Source of the DNA: Paenibacillus sp. PL91
Lineage (GTDB): Bacteria > Bacillota > Bacilli > Paenibacillales > Paenibacillaceae
Length of the DNA: 64,000 nt
NCBI RefSeq assembly: GCF_012935325.2
Contig: NZ_JABBYG020000010.1
Coordinates: 1-64,000 of the forward strand
Direction of reading: 5' to 3'
Shown here: piece after piece, positions 1 through 7,205 of the stretch
Numbering within the stretch: the first letter of the stretch is position 1
Layout of the letters: each line of letters starts with the position of its first letter
Position numbers and translations under genes: made by a program
Notes under the pieces: generated by a model
The model's database searches: none
Told to the model about the DNA's origin: nothing
What the model saw: the letters and a program-made list of their open reading frames with translations, nothing else

Positions 1-7
1 CACCCAT
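1..7 (-). CDS. 5' end of a gene running off the left edge
   Basis: Only the start is inside the window. On the minus strand an ATG at 7-5 is preceded by AGGAGGTG (complement of 13-20) with five bases between, a near-perfect ribosome site and spacing. Only Met-Gly can be read, so no product can be named. It would be co-directional with the two minus-strand genes to its right. Confidence 0.45.
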
Positions 8-70
8 GCGAACACCTCCTAGATATATTCATTATTGATTTCTCTTAACGAGGTGTCCACTTTTTATTCT

Positions 71-150
71 AGATGTAAATCTCCCGTTAATCGGAACACA
101 TTCACCAGAATTGGATGAAGTGTGGAGGATTAACGGGAGATTTTCCATCT
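71..150. repeat. 80-bp imperfect palindrome
   Basis: The arms at 71-92 and 128-150 are inverted copies (core TCTCCCGTTAATC) with one substitution and a one-base length difference. The inner segments ACACATTCACC (96-106) and GGATGAAGTGTGG (113-125) also pair in part, leaving a loop of about six bases, so nearly the whole stretch folds into one hairpin. There is no U-run on either side, so it does not look like a simple terminator. It could be a small palindromic repeat or a leader structure of the left-edge gene. Confidence 0.6.
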
Positions 151-200
151 AAATGCGGATAAAAGCTAAAACCACCTAAATTAGCTGGAGGTATTCCTGG

Positions 201-245
201 TAATTCTGCTTATCCAGCTTATTCTGCTAATCCTGCTAATCCTGC
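201..245. repeat. 9-bp tandem repeat, five units
   Basis: Five head-to-tail 9-mers read TAATTCTGC, TTATCCAGC, TTATTCTGC, TAATCCTGC, TAATCCTGC. They lie in the 321-bp gap between the left-edge gene and the AIM24-family gene. That gap otherwise holds only the palindrome at 71-150. The period is a multiple of three, but no reading frame with a start and ribosome site crosses it. Confidence 0.6.
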
Positions 246-328
246 TATACGGACATACGGCGTCTGCGCATTGCGTTACGTATAAAAATTCCGGGATATT
301 ACTGCTGCGTTTCAAAAAAGCAAAGCAG

Positions 329-1009
329 CTAGTTGCCGCCTGGTATGAACTTTTTCAGCCAGGTTCCGAAGCTTGCCGGGTTGCGGGATTGAATTAGAAC
401 AACACCTTCTCCGCGGAAGCGGCATACAAGTCCTTCACCGCTCGTAATGCTGGATAGCCAGCCCTTTGATGCCTTCTCAATCGTATAATTCATGTAACCA
501 GGCCAAGCGACCAAGTGGCCGTTATCGACAATGACCTCTTCGCCAGCGCTCAGGTTAAGCGCGTGGATCGCACCATATGAGGATAGAAACACTGTGCCTC
601 TGCCACTGATCTCAACTATAAAAAAGCCCTCGCCAGACAAAAGTCCCTTGCCTAGGTTTTGCATTTTTGTGTTGACCTCAATGCCGCTTGTGCCAGCCAA
701 GAAGCCGTCCTTCTGAACATATAGCTTATAAGAGCCATCGAGCTCGATGGCCTCAATATCGCCTAGTGAAGGTGGAGCAAGGTGAACTTCACCTTGACCA
801 CGAGTCGCCGTCATTTCTTGAAAAAAGAACGTTTCCCCGCTCAGCATCCTTCCGAGCCCGCGCATGAAACCGCCGTCTGTAGTACCCTTCAGGTCGATGC
901 TTGGCGACATGGAAACCATAGCACCCATTTCGGCCTTAACGCTCTCGCCCGGGTTTAGCTTTACCTTCAGCATGGCAAAGGAACCTTTATAAAAAATATC
1001 ATAATTCAT
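329..1009 (-). CDS. AIM24 (TIGR00266) family protein
   Basis: A 226-residue soluble protein of the AIM24/TIGR00266 family, widespread in bacteria and of unproven biochemical function. The family forms a beta-sandwich; here several glycine-rich stretches recur (SGETFFFQ, SGEGFFIVE, SGEGLVCRF), as expected for the family's internally repeated beta structure. The length is typical. The ATG is preceded by AGGAGG on the minus strand. No signal peptide or membrane segment is visible. The upstream side carries the 44-bp tandem repeat array, whose last unit contains this gene's ribosome site. The family call is firm; the cellular role is not known to me. Confidence 0.85.
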   Translation of the reverse strand: MNYDIFYKGSFAMLKVKLNPGESVKAEMGAMVSMSPSIDLKGTTDGGFMRGLGRMLSGETFFFQEMTATRGQGEVHLAPPSLGDIEAIELDGSYKLYVQKDGFLAGTSGIEVNTKMQNLGKGLLSGEGFFIVEISGRGTVFLSSYGAIHALNLSAGEEVIVDNGHLVAWPGYMNYTIEKASKGWLSSITSGEGLVCRFRGEGVVLIQSRNPASFGTWLKKFIPGGN

Positions 1010-1019
1010 AAGTTATCCT

Positions 1020-1281
1020 CCTAAAGGTTTTGCGTGAGCAAAATCCTGCATCGTAGGGTAGACCTAAAAGTTTAGCGTAAGAAAAACTTGCATCGTAAAC
1101 GTAGACCTATAGGTCCCGCATAAGCAAAACCCTGCATCATAAACGTAGGCCTATAGGTCCCGCATAAGCAAAACCCTGCATCATAAGCGGAGACCTATAG
1201 GTCTCTCATAAGCAAAACCCTGCATCATAAGCGTGGACCTATAGGTTTCTCATAAGCAAAACCCTTCTTCAAATAATCCTA
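1020..1281. repeat. Six-copy 43/44-bp tandem repeat array
   Basis: Units begin at 1020, 1063, 1106, 1150, 1194 and 1238. Copies three to six share the palindrome CCTATAGG followed on the plus strand by a conserved GCAAAACCCTGCATCATAA block; the two copies nearest the AIM24 gene are degenerate. The array fills the gap between two minus-strand genes. On that strand most units contain ATGCAGGGTTTTGCTTATG, and a short frame runs through each. There are no spacers, so this is a direct tandem array and not CRISPR. Confidence 0.9.
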
Positions 1282-1297
1282 TGTTTTTGCCATTGCC

Positions 1298-1837
1298 TTA
1301 ATCGAGCGGTGGTTGAGTAACGCCCTCTCGCTCTGCTTGTCTGCGGTGAGCCATGCGGCTGGCTGCAGATGCAGCGATAGCGCCGACGATATCGTCGAGG
1401 AATGTATGTATCTCGCCGTCGCTCTTATCATTCAGCCTGACCAGAATGCCTGGCTTCAGCTTATCGACGTAGCCGAAATTCGTAAAGCCGATGCTTCCAT
1501 AAACATTGACAATCGACAGCGCCAAAATTTCATCACAGCCATAAAGACTCTCGTCATGCTTGATCATATCCTGCAGCGGCGGCATCAGCTTGCCTTCCTC
1601 GGCGAGAATATCGAGCTGAATGCCGGTCAATACGGCATTTTGCACCTCGCGCTTTGACAGGACGGCATCCACGTGCACAATGCAATCCTCAGGCTTCAAA
1701 CCGGGGAAATAGTCCTTTTGCAGAAAATGCACAAGCTCGGCGATAGCGAGCTTAGTTACTCCGCGCTTAATGAGCCATTCGTCTGTAGCATCAGCCACCT
1801 TGCGGCTATTGAGGCTATAAATTTCGGGATTGGACAT
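1298..1837 (-). CDS. Phosphatidylglycerophosphatase A family protein (YutG-like)
   Basis: A 179-residue protein of the PgpA/YutG family. PgpA enzymes remove the phosphate from phosphatidylglycerophosphate to give phosphatidylglycerol. The C-terminal stretch HTFLDDIVGAIAA, with paired aspartates, matches the family signature, and the central DEILALSIVNVYGSIG segment is also typical. Like Bacillus YutG it is short and mostly soluble, without the clear multi-helix membrane region of the E. coli enzyme, so the substrate is less certain. The ATG is preceded by AAGGGGG on the minus strand. It diverges from gerM and may be cotranscribed with the AIM24 gene through the repeat array. Confidence 0.8.
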   Translation of the reverse strand: MSNPEIYSLNSRKVADATDEWLIKRGVTKLAIAELVHFLQKDYFPGLKPEDCIVHVDAVLSKREVQNAVLTGIQLDILAEEGKLMPPLQDMIKHDESLYGCDEILALSIVNVYGSIGFTNFGYVDKLKPGILVRLNDKSDGEIHTFLDDIVGAIAASAASRMAHRRQAEREGVTQPPLD

Positions 1838-1968
1838 GTTTTTGTTCCCCCTTAGGATTTTATGGACAAAACTGGTCTAAATCAGGGAAGGGCTCGTATA
1901 CATAGTACTACAAATAAGGAGTTGTACAAAGCCGACAGGCAAAACTTGATTAGGGAGGAAAGGTCAAT

Positions 1969-3021
1969 ATGATTCAAAAAAGATGGATTAGGGGTGCTGT
2001 ACTTTCTGGAGTTTTGGTTCTGCCCATACTAACTGCAGGCTGCGGCCTGTTCTCGCAAGAGACAAGCAAGTCAATCGATCCGCCGCAGATCGAAGTGAAG
2101 GATGGGGTAGAGGGCGCAGAAACTGGACAGGCAGTAGGCGCTTCCGAAGAATCGCAAATGACTGTTTATCTCGAAGACCGCAATGGCTATCTGGCGCCAA
2201 TCTCACTCCAGACAACGCTTGGAGCCAATGAAGCAGCGGGGCAGAAGGCGCTTGAAATGATGGTGGAGAACGGCGCCTACGCGAATCAGCTGCCAGAGGA
2301 TTTCCGAGCGGTTATCCCGCAAGGCACGCAAATTAAGTCCTACAAAATCGATAAAGAACAAAAGCTTGCTATCGTCGATTTTTCCGAGCCATTCACGGGC
2401 TACAACCCGCAAGACGAGCGGACAATCGTAGAGGCGATCACTTGGACGCTGACAGCTATGCCTGGAATCGAAGGGGTTGAAATCTGGTATGAAGGGGCCA
2501 AGCTCCCGGAAATGCCAGTTGACGGCTACCCGCTTGACGATACGCTGACGCGGGCGGTTGGTATCAATATCGAGGCGGCTGAAGGCGTGAACTACGCGCA
2601 ATCCACACCGGTTACGCTGTACTTCTCGGCTCAAACCTTAAACGACGAACAATATTACGTACCGGTTACCCGACTTGTCGATCGCTCGGCGTCTCCTACG
2701 CAAGCAGCGCTAGAGCAGCTAATCTCAGGTCCGCTTGACAAAAAAGAGCTGACCAGCGTTATTTTGCCCGATGTTCAAGTGAAGAACGTTGTTCTGGAGG
2801 GCGATGTTGCCACTGTAGATTTGCAGGATGAGGCGTATCAGGAAGGACAGAAGCTTCCGACCGAAATGCTTCAAGCGCTTGTCCTCTCCGTTACCGAAAA
2901 TTCGAAAGCGACAACTGTCCAAATCAAAGTAAACGGGGAATCCAATGTCGTTGACATGGCTGACAAATCCTACAGTGAGCCTGTAGGCAGACCGCATCAT
3001 GTCAATGCCATTAAATCTTAA
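1969..3021 (+). CDS. gerM: GerM-type spore lipoprotein with two GerMN domains
   Basis: A 350-residue exported lipoprotein. The signal peptide ends in LTAGC, so Cys25 would be lipidated. Two GerMN domains follow, roughly residues 60-185 and 205-335. Both have the same plan: a 'tVYLedrNGYLAPis' or 'TLYFSaqTLNDEQYYVP' strand, a helix holding 'aLEQLI', then a 'VATVDL' or 'LAIVDF' strand. In Bacillus, GerM takes part in sporulation and germination at the forespore-mother cell interface. The ribosome site is GGGAGGAAAGG before ATG. The order gerM-rph-rdgB is the same as in B. subtilis, which supports the call. Confidence 0.93.
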   Translation: MIQKRWIRGAVLSGVLVLPILTAGCGLFSQETSKSIDPPQIEVKDGVEGAETGQAVGASEESQMTVYLEDRNGYLAPISLQTTLGANEAAGQKALEMMVENGAYANQLPEDFRAVIPQGTQIKSYKIDKEQKLAIVDFSEPFTGYNPQDERTIVEAITWTLTAMPGIEGVEIWYEGAKLPEMPVDGYPLDDTLTRAVGINIEAAEGVNYAQSTPVTLYFSAQTLNDEQYYVPVTRLVDRSASPTQAALEQLISGPLDKKELTSVILPDVQVKNVVLEGDVATVDLQDEAYQEGQKLPTEMLQALVLSVTENSKATTVQIKVNGESNVVDMADKSYSEPVGRPHHVNAIKS

Positions 3022-3040
3022 TCAATCATCAGCTTGCATG

Positions 3041-3089
3041 AAGAGGCTGCTCCAAAGGAAATTCCTTTGGGAGCCTCTTTTTTCTTTTT
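3041..3089 (+). terminator. Terminator after gerM
   Basis: The arms AAGAGGCTGCTCC (from 3041) and GGGAGCCTCTT pair around AAAGGAA/TTCCTTT and are followed by a run of T. This separates gerM from rph, so rph has its own promoter or depends on read-through. Confidence 0.85.
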
Positions 3090-3220
3090 CAGGGGCGGCG
3101 GATGCAATTCGCTGCCTACTTTGTTAAAATAGGAAAGATTGTAGGAAGGATCAATTGGCTACAACGAACATAAGTTTTGTTAACGAAACATACAAACGCA
3201 TCACTCAGGAGGAAATTAGC

Positions 3221-3958
3221 ATGAGAAACGACGGTCGGCAACCGAACCAGCTTCGGCCGGTAACCATAACGACAGGTGTCAATAAATACGCTGAGGGCTC
3301 AGTCCTTATCGAGGTAGGAGATACGAAGGTCATTTGTACGGCAAGCCTTGAGGATCGTGTTCCCCCTTTCATGAAGGGGCAGGGCAAGGGCTGGATTACA
3401 GCCGAATATGCGATGCTTCCGCGCGCTACCCATTCGCGTAATATTCGCGAAGCGGCAAAGGGCAAATTAACCGGACGGACGATGGAAATTCAACGCTTGA
3501 TTGGGCGTGCCTTGCGCTCGGTCGTTGATTTGCAGGCGCTCGGGGAGCGGACAATTACGCTCGATTGCGACGTTATTCAAGCTGATGGCGGTACGCGTAC
3601 GACATCAATTACCGGGGCGTTCATTGCGCTATCGATCGCGATCAACAAGCTATCCGAGAGGGTTCAGTTCGCCAAATACCCGATTACAGATTTTCTGGCA
3701 TCGGTAAGCGTAGGCGTTATTCAAGAGCGGGCATTGCTGGATCTGAACTATGAAGAGGATTCGAAGGCAAAGGTCGATATGAACGTCGTTATGACGGGCA
3801 GCGGCAAATTTGTTGAGGTGCAAGGTACGGGCGAGGAAGCGCCTTTTTCAAGGGATGAGCTTAATCAATTGCTGGCATTAGGGGAAGAGGGCATCACAGA
3901 GCTGATCAGCAAGCAGCGTGATGTGCTGGGACCTTTGGCGGCTCGAATCGGAGGCTAG
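3221..3958 (+). CDS. rph: Ribonuclease PH
   Basis: A 245-residue phosphorolytic 3'-5' exoribonuclease that trims tRNA 3' ends. The N-terminus MRNDGRQPNQLRPV is the family signature. Further conserved segments are 'GSVLIEVGDTKVICTASLE', 'RTITLDCDVIQADGGTRT' and the C-terminal 'VEVQGTGEEAPFSRDEL'. The frame is open upstream to a TTG at 3155. I chose the ATG at 3221 because CAGGAGG lies eight bases before it, because family members begin with this sequence, and because 245 residues is the B. subtilis length. The stop overlaps the start region of rdgB. Confidence 0.96.
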   Translation: MRNDGRQPNQLRPVTITTGVNKYAEGSVLIEVGDTKVICTASLEDRVPPFMKGQGKGWITAEYAMLPRATHSRNIREAAKGKLTGRTMEIQRLIGRALRSVVDLQALGERTITLDCDVIQADGGTRTTSITGAFIALSIAINKLSERVQFAKYPITDFLASVSVGVIQERALLDLNYEEDSKAKVDMNVVMTGSGKFVEVQGTGEEAPFSRDELNQLLALGEEGITELISKQRDVLGPLAARIGG

Positions 3959-3963
3959 TGGCC

Positions 3964-4626
3964 ATGACGAAGCACTCGATTTTATCCCATGAGGTCATTG
4001 TCGTTGCGACCAAAAATGCAGGCAAAGTGAAGGAGTTCGCACACGCGCTCCAAAAGCTAGGCAAGGAAACGGCAAGCCTGCTGGACTATCCGCAAATTCC
4101 AGATATCGTTGAAGACGGCGAGACGTTCGCTGCGAATGCGAGGATCAAAGCGAAGACGACGGGCGATGCGCTAGGCGTTCCCGTGCTGGCTGATGATTCT
4201 GGACTGCGGGTCTTCGCTCTTGGCGGAGATCCGGGCGTCTATTCGGCTCGCTACGCGGGCGAAGACGCATCTGACAGTGACAACAATGCGAAGCTGATTC
4301 GGGAGCTGGCACGCTTGCAGGAAAATAACGAGCTAACGGATTTAGGCAAGCTGCCCGATGGTTCGCAGCTGCTGAGCAAGGCGCAATTCGTTTGCGCGTT
4401 AGCGCTGTACGATCCGGCAACCGGCGAATTTGTGGAAGCAGAAGGCACGGTAGACGGCGTGATAACGGATATTCCGTATGGCGCCGGCGGCTTTGGCTAT
4501 GACCCGTTATTTTGGCTGCCAAGCTTAAACCGCGGAATGGCTGAGCTGACGAAGGAAGAGAAGCAGCAGATCAGTCATCGCGGCGTAGCGCTAAGGCAGC
4601 TGCTTCCGCTGCTTGAGCAAGCGTAA
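3964..4626 (+). CDS. rdgB: XTP/dITP diphosphatase (RdgB/HAM1 family)
   Basis: A 220-residue nucleotide-pool sanitising enzyme that hydrolyses dITP, XTP and related non-canonical purine triphosphates to monophosphates. Motifs seen are VVATKNAGKVKEF (substrate-binding loop), 'FAANARIKA', 'VLADDSGL' with the catalytic acid pair, 'GVYSARYAGE' and 'GFGYDPLF'. GTG at 3958 also opens the frame, but GGAGG at 3950-3954 is correctly spaced for the ATG at 3964 and too close for the GTG. A stretch around residues 105-125 is longer than in many homologues. It directly follows rph, presumably in one transcript. Confidence 0.94.
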   Translation: MTKHSILSHEVIVVATKNAGKVKEFAHALQKLGKETASLLDYPQIPDIVEDGETFAANARIKAKTTGDALGVPVLADDSGLRVFALGGDPGVYSARYAGEDASDSDNNAKLIRELARLQENNELTDLGKLPDGSQLLSKAQFVCALALYDPATGEFVEAEGTVDGVITDIPYGAGGFGYDPLFWLPSLNRGMAELTKEEKQQISHRGVALRQLLPLLEQA

Positions 4627-4642
4627 TCGGAAAGAAAATAAG

Positions 4643-4697
4643 CAACCCCATCTATAGCGGCCGATTGAGCGGCGCTAGGAGATGGGGTTGTTTTTTT
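4643..4697. terminator. Terminator between rdgB and asnB
   Basis: CAACCCCATC pairs with GATGGGGTTG, followed by seven T on the plus strand. The opposite side has TTATTTTCTTT, so the hairpin can plausibly serve both converging transcripts. Confidence 0.85.
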
Positions 4698-4705
4698 ATG
4701 CCTAA

Positions 4706-6550
4706 TCAGCCAATCACGACTTTGTACTGCTTCAGCCATAAATTCACTTGATATAAATAAGCGAACAGCTGCGGACCGGACATAAGCTGGCCGAACCAAG
4801 GGATGTTCGATTTTGCTGAATCCGATTCTGCAAGCTCCCTGACCTTTTTCACATTGATCAGCGGAAGCAGCGGGGAGGTTGGATCGTTCAGCACATCAAG
4901 CAGCAACTCTTTGACGGCCGCCAAATAGTTTGGGTTATGCGTTTTGGGATAGGGGCTTTTTTTGCGAGTCAGCACATCATCGGGAAGAACGCCGCGCAGC
5001 GCTTTGCGCAAAATGCCCTTTTCCCGGTCGCCGGATGTTTTGATCTCCCAAGGAATGTTCCATACATACTCGACAAGTCGATGATCGCAGAAAGGAACAC
5101 GAACCTCTAGCCCGGCTGCCATGCTCATCCGATCCTTGCGGTCAAGCAGCGTAGGCATGAAGCGCGTAATGTTCAAATAAGACATTTGCCGCATATTACG
5201 GAGCTGCTCGGATTCGCCATCGAGATGGGGAACCTCGGCTATCGCCTGCGCGTAACGGTCACCAATGTAATCGAGCGGCTTGATCCATGCGGCAACGTCC
5301 GGGGCAAGCAGATCGGCGCGCATGGCGGAAGCAAGCGACCATGGGAACGTATTCGCATTTAGCGCCTCCTCGCGATGGAACCAAGGATAGCCGCCAAAAA
5401 TTTCATCGGCCGCCTCGCCCGATATCGCTACGGTAGCGTCCTTCTTGATTTCATGGCAAAAGAGCAGCAAGGACGCATCGACATCTGCCATGCCGGGCAA
5501 ATCGCGGGCGAAGGTCGCCGCTTTTAAAGCGCCAACCAGCTCCGGCGTATCGAACTGTATCGGATGATGGATCGTGCCAAGATGCGTCGTCATTCTCTCT
5601 ATCCACGGAGCATCGCTGTTTGGCTGAAAGGCATGCGCCTTAAAATGCTTGTCGTTGTCGGTATAATCGACGGAGTACGTATGGACATTGCCCTGCCCGT
5701 TATCATTGTAATAATTGACGGCAAGCGTCGTCAGCGCGCTGGAGTCAAGCCCGCCGGAGAGCAGGGTGCACACCGGAACGTCGGAAACGAGCTGGCGCTC
5801 AACCGTATCCTTAAGCAGCTCTCTCACATGCTCTGCGGTTGCAGCGACATCATGCTCATGTGGACTGCTTTCAAGCTGCCAGTACGTAACTGTCTTAACG
5901 CCAGCGTGATTAACGGTCATGCAGCGGCCGGGCCTGAGCTCGCTAATTTGCTTATATACGCCTTGGCCAGGCGTGCGCGCCGGTCCAAGGATGAAGATTT
6001 CTGCAAGTCCCTCTGCTCCGACCTCCGGCTTCACCGCCGGGTGGGCCAAAATACATTTTTGCTCCGAGCCAAAAATAAATAAACCGTCCTGCGTGCTGTA
6101 GAATAGCGGCTTAACGCCAAGCCGGTCACGAGCGAGGAACAGCTCCTGTTCTGCTGCATTCCATATCGCGAATGCGAATATTCCGTTGAAACGCTCCACA
6201 CATGCCTTGCCCCACTCCATAAAAGCGACCAGCAGCACTTCCGTGTCACAGCTTGTCGTAAACGTTCTGCCTCTGCTTTCCAATTCCTTGCGGAGCTCAG
6301 GCGCATTATACAATTCCCCGTTATAGACGACGACATATTTGTCATCACCGGTATGTCGGATCATCGGCTGTGCTCCGTTCTCCGGGTCAATGACCGATAA
6401 ACGCCGATGGCCTAAAGCGCAATGCGCTGATATCCACGTGCCGGAAGCGTCGGGACCGCGCGGTGCAAGGGTGTCAGTCATCTTCTCTAAGCTCTCACTT
6501 TGCTTAGTCAGATCACGGTTCCAATCGATCCAGCCGGTAATTCCACACAT
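4706..6550 (-). CDS. asnB: Glutamine-hydrolysing asparagine synthase (AsnB/AsnO type)
   Basis: A 614-residue enzyme that makes asparagine from aspartate, glutamine and ATP. The N-terminal class II glutaminase domain (about 1-200) needs Cys at position 2. This decides the start at the ATG giving MCGITGW rather than the ATG three codons upstream, and a GAGG ribosome site fits it. RGPDASG, GHRRLSV and NGELYN are glutaminase motifs. The synthetase domain (from about 220) has the PP-loop LLSGGLDSSA and SGEAADEIFGGY. The closest well-known relative by length and order of motifs is B. subtilis AsnO (YisO). It lies alone, convergent with rdgB and divergent from the small gene at 6691. Confidence 0.93.
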   Translation of the reverse strand: MCGITGWIDWNRDLTKQSESLEKMTDTLAPRGPDASGTWISAHCALGHRRLSVIDPENGAQPMIRHTGDDKYVVVYNGELYNAPELRKELESRGRTFTTSCDTEVLLVAFMEWGKACVERFNGIFAFAIWNAAEQELFLARDRLGVKPLFYSTQDGLFIFGSEQKCILAHPAVKPEVGAEGLAEIFILGPARTPGQGVYKQISELRPGRCMTVNHAGVKTVTYWQLESSPHEHDVAATAEHVRELLKDTVERQLVSDVPVCTLLSGGLDSSALTTLAVNYYNDNGQGNVHTYSVDYTDNDKHFKAHAFQPNSDAPWIERMTTHLGTIHHPIQFDTPELVGALKAATFARDLPGMADVDASLLLFCHEIKKDATVAISGEAADEIFGGYPWFHREEALNANTFPWSLASAMRADLLAPDVAAWIKPLDYIGDRYAQAIAEVPHLDGESEQLRNMRQMSYLNITRFMPTLLDRKDRMSMAAGLEVRVPFCDHRLVEYVWNIPWEIKTSGDREKGILRKALRGVLPDDVLTRKKSPYPKTHNPNYLAAVKELLLDVLNDPTSPLLPLINVKKVRELAESDSAKSNIPWFGQLMSGPQLFAYLYQVNLWLKQYKVVIG

Positions 6551-6690
6551 CGATCTCATTCCTCTCTTTTGCTGGTCTCAAAGTAGCGATAATATCAGTT
6601 ATATGCGGAAAAAGGGATAAAATGTCTGTCCGGCGGGGGATGCTAGAGGTGGCTGTAAAAGTTAATGAGGCAGGAAGGAGCATGCGAGTA

Positions 6691-7023
6691 ATGGCTGAAA
6701 AAGAAGCAAGCAGCGAGGAACGCAAGCCATATTACGTATCGGTTCAGGCGGGCCAAATATTAGAGGACCCGGAGGCTGCAGCATATGAGCTTGAGATTAT
6801 AGTAAACGAGGAAGAGCATACGCGTCTTAGAGAGCTGATGGACGAGCTGTCCAGCATGGATGAAGCGGAAATGCTTCATTTTTCCCATCATCCCTACGGT
6901 ACGGCAAGCAACAGTGAAATAAACAGCGGCTATGACGCATTGATTCAACGCATTTATAAGCAGTTGTATGAGTATGGTACGGATGCGACGAAACGGCATA
7001 TCGAGTCGATGCAGCTGCTATAA
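6691..7023 (+). CDS. Conserved small protein of unknown function
   Basis: A 110-residue acidic soluble protein. Visible features are the N-terminal KPYYVSVQAGQI, a glutamate-rich middle, and the C-terminal 'YDALIQRIYKQLYEYG.DATKRHIESMQLL'. I associate this pattern with a small family found across Bacillales; no function is known to me. The frame is open from 6622, but AAGGAG at 6675-6680 is ten bases before the ATG at 6691 and only one base before that at 6682, so I take 6691. It diverges from asnB. Confidence 0.7.
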   Translation: MAEKEASSEERKPYYVSVQAGQILEDPEAAAYELEIIVNEEEHTRLRELMDELSSMDEAEMLHFSHHPYGTASNSEINSGYDALIQRIYKQLYEYGTDATKRHIESMQLL

Positions 7024-7117
7024 ATATGCTCGCCGTAAGAAGGGGGTGCAGGAGGAGAATATGCTTCTTCGCATCCTCTTCTTTGCTGCTGGCAAAACGA
7101 CTGTTTTTGAGCTTTTC

Positions 7118-7157
7118 ATTCTATTAAAATAGCCCGAAAAATGATATACTTCTACAA
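7118..7157 (+). promoter_or_regulatory. Promoter-like sequence of the sugar-uptake locus (copy 1)
   Basis: This 40-bp stretch begins ATTCTATTAAAAT and ends AAATGATATACTTCTACAA. It is matched at the same spacing by 16163-16202, with differences confined to a central eight-base block. TATACT at 7145-7150 is a good -10 element; the -35 side (TATTAA or ATTAAA) is poor. It lies about 50 bp before the sensor kinase start. Confidence 0.65.
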
Positions 7158-7205
7158 CCAAACGGGCTTAATCGTCCCTATGTCAATGAGAAGGACAGAC
7201 CACCT

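Noticed and set aside
1020..1281. CRISPR array
   Set aside because: The units are contiguous with no unique spacers and no cas genes are near; it is a direct tandem repeat.
5564..6082. 172-codon open frame opposite asnB
   Set aside because: It lies wholly inside the antisense strand of a well-conserved gene and its product has no recognisable features.
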